Origin: Acanthamoeba sp. SK_2022b
Taxonomy: Eukaryota; Discosea; Longamoebia; Acanthamoebidae
DNA: 23,697 nt
Reading direction: 5' to 3'
Assembly: GCA_027943245.1 (NCBI GenBank)
Contig: JANDJZ010000588.1
Location: 1 to 23,697, forward strand
In this document: positions 20,339-23,697 of the stretch, in pieces
How positions within the stretch are numbered: the stretch's first letter is position 1
Layout of the letters: every line of letters begins with the position of its first letter
The notes under the pieces: generated by a model
The model's input: the letters and a program-made list of their open reading frames with translations, nothing else
The model's database searches: none
Told to the model about the DNA's origin: nothing
Position numbers and translations under genes: made by a program

Positions 20339-23300
20339 TTAGAAGGCATTATCGCCGATCTGCTCGTAGCCGGCCTTCCTCTTGTAGTACCAGTAGCCGC
20401 CGCCGGCAGCGCCAATCACAAGGAGTACGGCGATGATGCAACCGATAACGATGAAGCCAATCGTCGTGTCGGAGAGGCCGTTGGATGCGACTGGCTTGAT
20501 GGTGAGGATGCCGTCGATCAGATAGACCACGCCGTTGGTGGTCGCAATGGGTCCGCCCACGATGTTAGGTGTCCCGGCGCTCTCGGCGCCCAAGATCTGG
20601 ATGGTGGTGTTGCTCGTAGCCTGCATGATCTCGCCAGACAACATAGTGTAGTTCCGGCCACTGCGACCATTGGACGAGAAGGTGAGAAACTTCACTCATA
20701 TCACTCGGCTTGTACGGGAAGCTTACACGACGAGGGTATCGATGGTGCCGTTGAAGACGTGCGTCCTCATGACGAGAGGCCACTTGGAAGGGTCTTGGAT
20801 CAACGACTCGGGGGCCTGAATCGTTCACGAGGATAAGGAGAAGCTTTGCGCGCACTTCACACGGCTCGTTGTGAAAGACTAGGATAGGGCGGTACGCTGT
20901 CGTAAGCGGCATCGGTGAAGGCGAAGATGGTGTAGGGTTCGGTCTCGCTGAGGATCTCGGTGAGGTTGGCCAGTGCCTGATGAATGGACGGTTGTGTGAG
21001 CGTAGGAGAGAGGAAAAAGGCCGTATGGGGAGTCTGTACCAGGCGGCTAAGGAAATCGTCGGCCTTGAAACCCTGCACGACCTTGTCGGTGGTGAGGACA
21101 AAGTCGCTGGGGAGAAGCACGCTATCGATAACGTGGATGACGCCATCGGCAGCCAGCTCGTTGGCGTCGATGACATTTGCCTTGCCGTTGAGCACAACCG
21201 AGCCGTTGGACTAGCGAATCGTACAGTGCCCCCCCCCCCCAATGAATCATGTTGTGAGACACAAGGCCATTGCAAATGAAGGGAGGTCGCGGCCAGGATA
21301 GACGCACGATGTCAACGTTCAGGTCCCCGTTAAGGGTGGCGACCGTGGCGGGGAGAGCAGGCACACCGTTCACGTAGTAGAAGTTGTTGCCCGCAGCGAC
21401 GTGGAACCGGAGCACCATCGCGAGATCGCTGTGTCACATGCCACGCATCGGAGACCACGTCAGCAGCAACGATTGGATCTCGAAAAGGACGAAAAGCGTA
21501 CGTATTCGACTGGGTGGTGTTGAGGCGGAGGTAATTGGCGATGGGGCCGCTGAAAGCAGTGTTGCTGGGAGCGAAGACGGTGGTGCGCTGGAACACGTCG
21601 GCAAGACCTAAGAATGACGCCAATGTGAGTAACGCGCAGAAGAGTGGGGGGCGTGCATTACGCACCGGCAAGCTTAGCGGCGTAGGCGAGCGTGGTGAGG
21701 CTGAATTCCATCACCTGGAAGATGGACCTGTCGGGGGGATTGAGCACAGTGTCGAGGACGTAGATCACACCCGAGGCACCGGCGTTCTGCAGAGGGAGTA
21801 GAGGTTTGCGTGTTAGCACACTGTGCAGCGTGAAGCAATTGCCCAATGGATTCGATGAACCTGGGGGGCCGGCAGGTCGACTCCGTTGACGGTGGTTATC
21901 TGGGGGTTTTGGTTGAAGACTTGGAACTCAAGCTGCTGGAAGGCGTTGTTGCCCGAGGAAAGCGGAAGCTGGGATTGCAAGAGGCCGTCCTGAAGAGAGC
22001 AAGGACAAAGAGGTTAGGAGGGAGTCAGAAGATGAGTGAAAGTGGTTATGGATGAGGGGGACCGGCGTACGGTGAAGCTGGTCCTGCTGCCGGAGATGAT
22101 GTGGTACTTAAGGAGCTCTTCGGTGACGTTCTGGCCGGCAAGAGCTGCGTCGGTGGGAGCAAAGATGGTGAACGGCGTGGTGTTATCCAGGTACTGGGTC
22201 AGGTTGAACTTGGCCAAGGCACTACCGGTTGATTCAAGAGTCTTGTGAGCTTGGAAGGTGAAGAGCACGCGAGCATCAGAGATTAATGCCTCACCTGACA
22301 AAGGAATCGAGCTTAAGGCCGAGAAGAGCCTTGCGGAGGTTGAACACGAAGGAGGTGGGAACCAACACCTGAGGGATTGAAGAGAAAGGGATTTAGACAT
22401 GGAGACGTGAGGTCAGCGGTTAGCGACGCAACCGGACCTTGTCGATGGCGTGAGCCACACCGTTGCTGGCCAAGTTATCGGCGCTCACGACGGTGGCAGT
22501 GCCCACAGCGTTGCCGACAGTCACAACGCCGTCGCTGACGGCCACCGTGAGGGTCTACAACACAATCCCTTTATGAGTGGATGCCCCCCAGGTGCGGTGA
22601 CCTCCAAGGAGGCGTACCTCGCCGTTGAGAGTGGGAACGGTCTGGGTGGGTTCGAGGCCCTTGGAGTAGGCGACCACAGTGGCCGCGTGGAGGCTGAGAA
22701 TGGATCGGAGATCGTCGAGACCGCCAGGCACAGTCAGGTAGTTGTAGACCAATGGGCTGGTGGTCTGAAGCGATGTGAAGGCGTCATTGGTCGGGGCGAA
22801 AGCGGTGATACCAGCCACCGAGTTGTTGAGCACCACGCCCGCGGTGTTAAGGAACGTTGCCAGAGTGCTGAGCACAGGGATCTGTCCATGATGCGGAGGT
22901 AAGGTTAGCATCATCTCTCGAAAATCACTCACTCCTACGAACCGAAGTGGTCAGGGCAGCGATGTCATCGGGGGTAGTCATGGGCTCGCTGAGGCCATGG
23001 ATGACACCGTTGACGGCTCTCAGAGCGGTGGCGTTGACGGGAACCTTGTTGGGGCCGAGCAAGACTGAAGATGGATGTGATTAAAGATTAGAGCGATGTG
23101 ATCTGAGGAGAGTTGCAATTCATCGCCCAAGCGGTACCCTCGGTAGTGTTGACTACACGGGTGGCCTTGATGCGCTGGAAACCGCCCTTGAGCGAAGCCA
23201 GGCTGAGCGCAGTGACGAAGAGCTCGCCATCACTGACGGTGGAGAGGTCGAGAGCAGTTCCGTTGATAACGTGGTAGCTGATCTCGGCGTCGGTGAGGTT

Positions 23301-23516
23301 GAGGGGTGTCTTCTGGTCGACGGGAGGAAGCAGCGTGGCCGTGACGTTGGTGGTGCTCAGGAAATCCCTGATGGCTTGGGCTCCGCTGGCGTCGAGACTC
23401 GCGCTCACCTGCGAGTAGAGGGGCTGCTGGGCCAGCACCTCTACGATAGTCTCATTCTGAGCTGAGGCCGCGGCCACGAAGAGGACTACAAGAAGAACAG
23501 ACAGGAGGGACTTCAT
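20339..23516 (-). CDS. Five-domain fasciclin (FAS1) type I membrane protein
   Basis: Fourteen exons close at 753 residues: 23516-23138, 23064-22943, 22881-22618, 22554-22438, 22368-22300, 22241-22071, 21989-21861, 21786-21666, 21607-21502, 21428-21308, 21210-21040, 20976-20896, 20815-20727, 20660-20339. Residues 1-19 are a signal peptide ending A-S-A-Q. Five FAS1 domains follow, seen by repeated F-A-P-T/S-N-x-A-F or T-I-F-A-P-T-D-A-A motifs and V-I-H-V-I-D / V-I-Y-V-L-D ends (domain 1 diverged). A helix at about 713-736 (I-G-F-I-V-I-G-C-I-I-A-V-L-L) precedes a short basic tail with Y-E-Q-I. Many N-x-T/S sites occur. FAS1 proteins mediate adhesion; this is likely a surface adhesin with endocytic recycling. 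Confidence 0.92.
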
Positions 23517-23697
23517 CTCGGCGAGTTCGAACAAAGAACAAAGAGCGAACACCAGAGCAATAAAGCTCTTCCCTCATTACCAAATTAATACGTTACCTAC
23601 CTAAATAGGCACTGTTCGGAATTGGCTTCCGACTTTCTCCTGTGATCTTCCGACCCAGTTTCTAGAACAATCTGATGGCGAGAAGGTCAGTTTCTCA
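23517..23697. other. Upstream region of the FAS1 gene to the window end
   Basis: No coding frame. On the minus strand an AT-rich GCCTATTTAG (23601-23610) and TATTAATTTG (about 23580-23590) could serve as core promoter elements, at 65-95 bp from the start codon; weak evidence only. Confidence 0.3.

Noticed and set aside
20339..20695. Exon of the FAS1 gene extended upstream to 20695
   Set aside because: A GTAAGC donor at 20726 in phase 2 joins perfectly to the acceptor at 20661-20662, giving a continuous FAS1 strand; the extended part looks like a pyrimidine-rich intron end.

Overview
The window looks like nuclear DNA of a free-living amoeba, most likely Acanthamoeba (inference). The genes are GC-rich (strong G/C at third positions), tightly packed on both strands, and mostly cut by short introns of about 60-130 nt with GT-AG (occasionally GC-AG) ends. 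Intergenic and UTR DNA is AT-richer, dinucleotide and pentamer microsatellites lie inside introns, and the protein families (FAS1 repeats, F-box/WD40, PPR, OTU, DUSP) are eukaryotic. I see no operons, ribosome-binding sites, tRNA/rRNA genes, transposons or CRISPR arrays.

Eleven protein genes are supported; every complete one (2-11) was rebuilt exon by exon and the phases close exactly. Left to right: (1) minus, <1-1898, a PF13350-type protein phosphatase, cut by the left edge; (2) minus, 2536-4969, a type II membrane protein with a large beta-rich ectodomain, family not recognised; (3) plus, 5450-6071, a small atypical dual-specificity phosphatase; (4) plus, 6667-8254, a UIM-OTU deubiquitinase; (5) minus, 8469-8957, an 87-residue secreted cysteine-rich protein; (6) minus, 9193-11160, a LACTB2-like metallo-beta-lactamase-fold hydrolase; (7) plus, 11425-13023, an intronless secreted FAD-dependent oxidoreductase; (8) plus, 13119-15828, a probably mitochondrial PPR protein; (9) minus, 15965-17441, a Gfo/Idh/MocA oxidoreductase; (10) plus, 17556-20207, an F-box protein with a seven-bladed WD40 propeller; (11) minus, 20339-23516, a five-FAS1-domain adhesion protein with one transmembrane helix.

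The genes do not form one pathway. Loose themes are ubiquitin biology (genes 4 and 10), phosphotyrosine/phosphoserine signalling (1 and 3) and the cell surface or secretion (2, 5, 7 and 11). Gaps are short: head-to-head pairs 9/10 (114 bp) and 6/7 (264 bp) probably share promoters, and pairs 4/5, 8/9 and 10/11 are convergent with 131-214 bp between stop codons.

The most interesting signals are in RNA processing rather than in a new gene system. In the OTU gene a long GU tract in intron 3 and a long AC tract in intron 4 are complementary and flank an in-frame 216-nt exon whose loss would break the catalytic DGNC motif. Gene 9 needs a 13-nt microexon. Several introns use GC donors, and most intronic microsatellites are GU-rich on the sense strand. 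The secreted cysteine-rich protein and the beta-rich surface protein are the best candidates for undescribed protein families.
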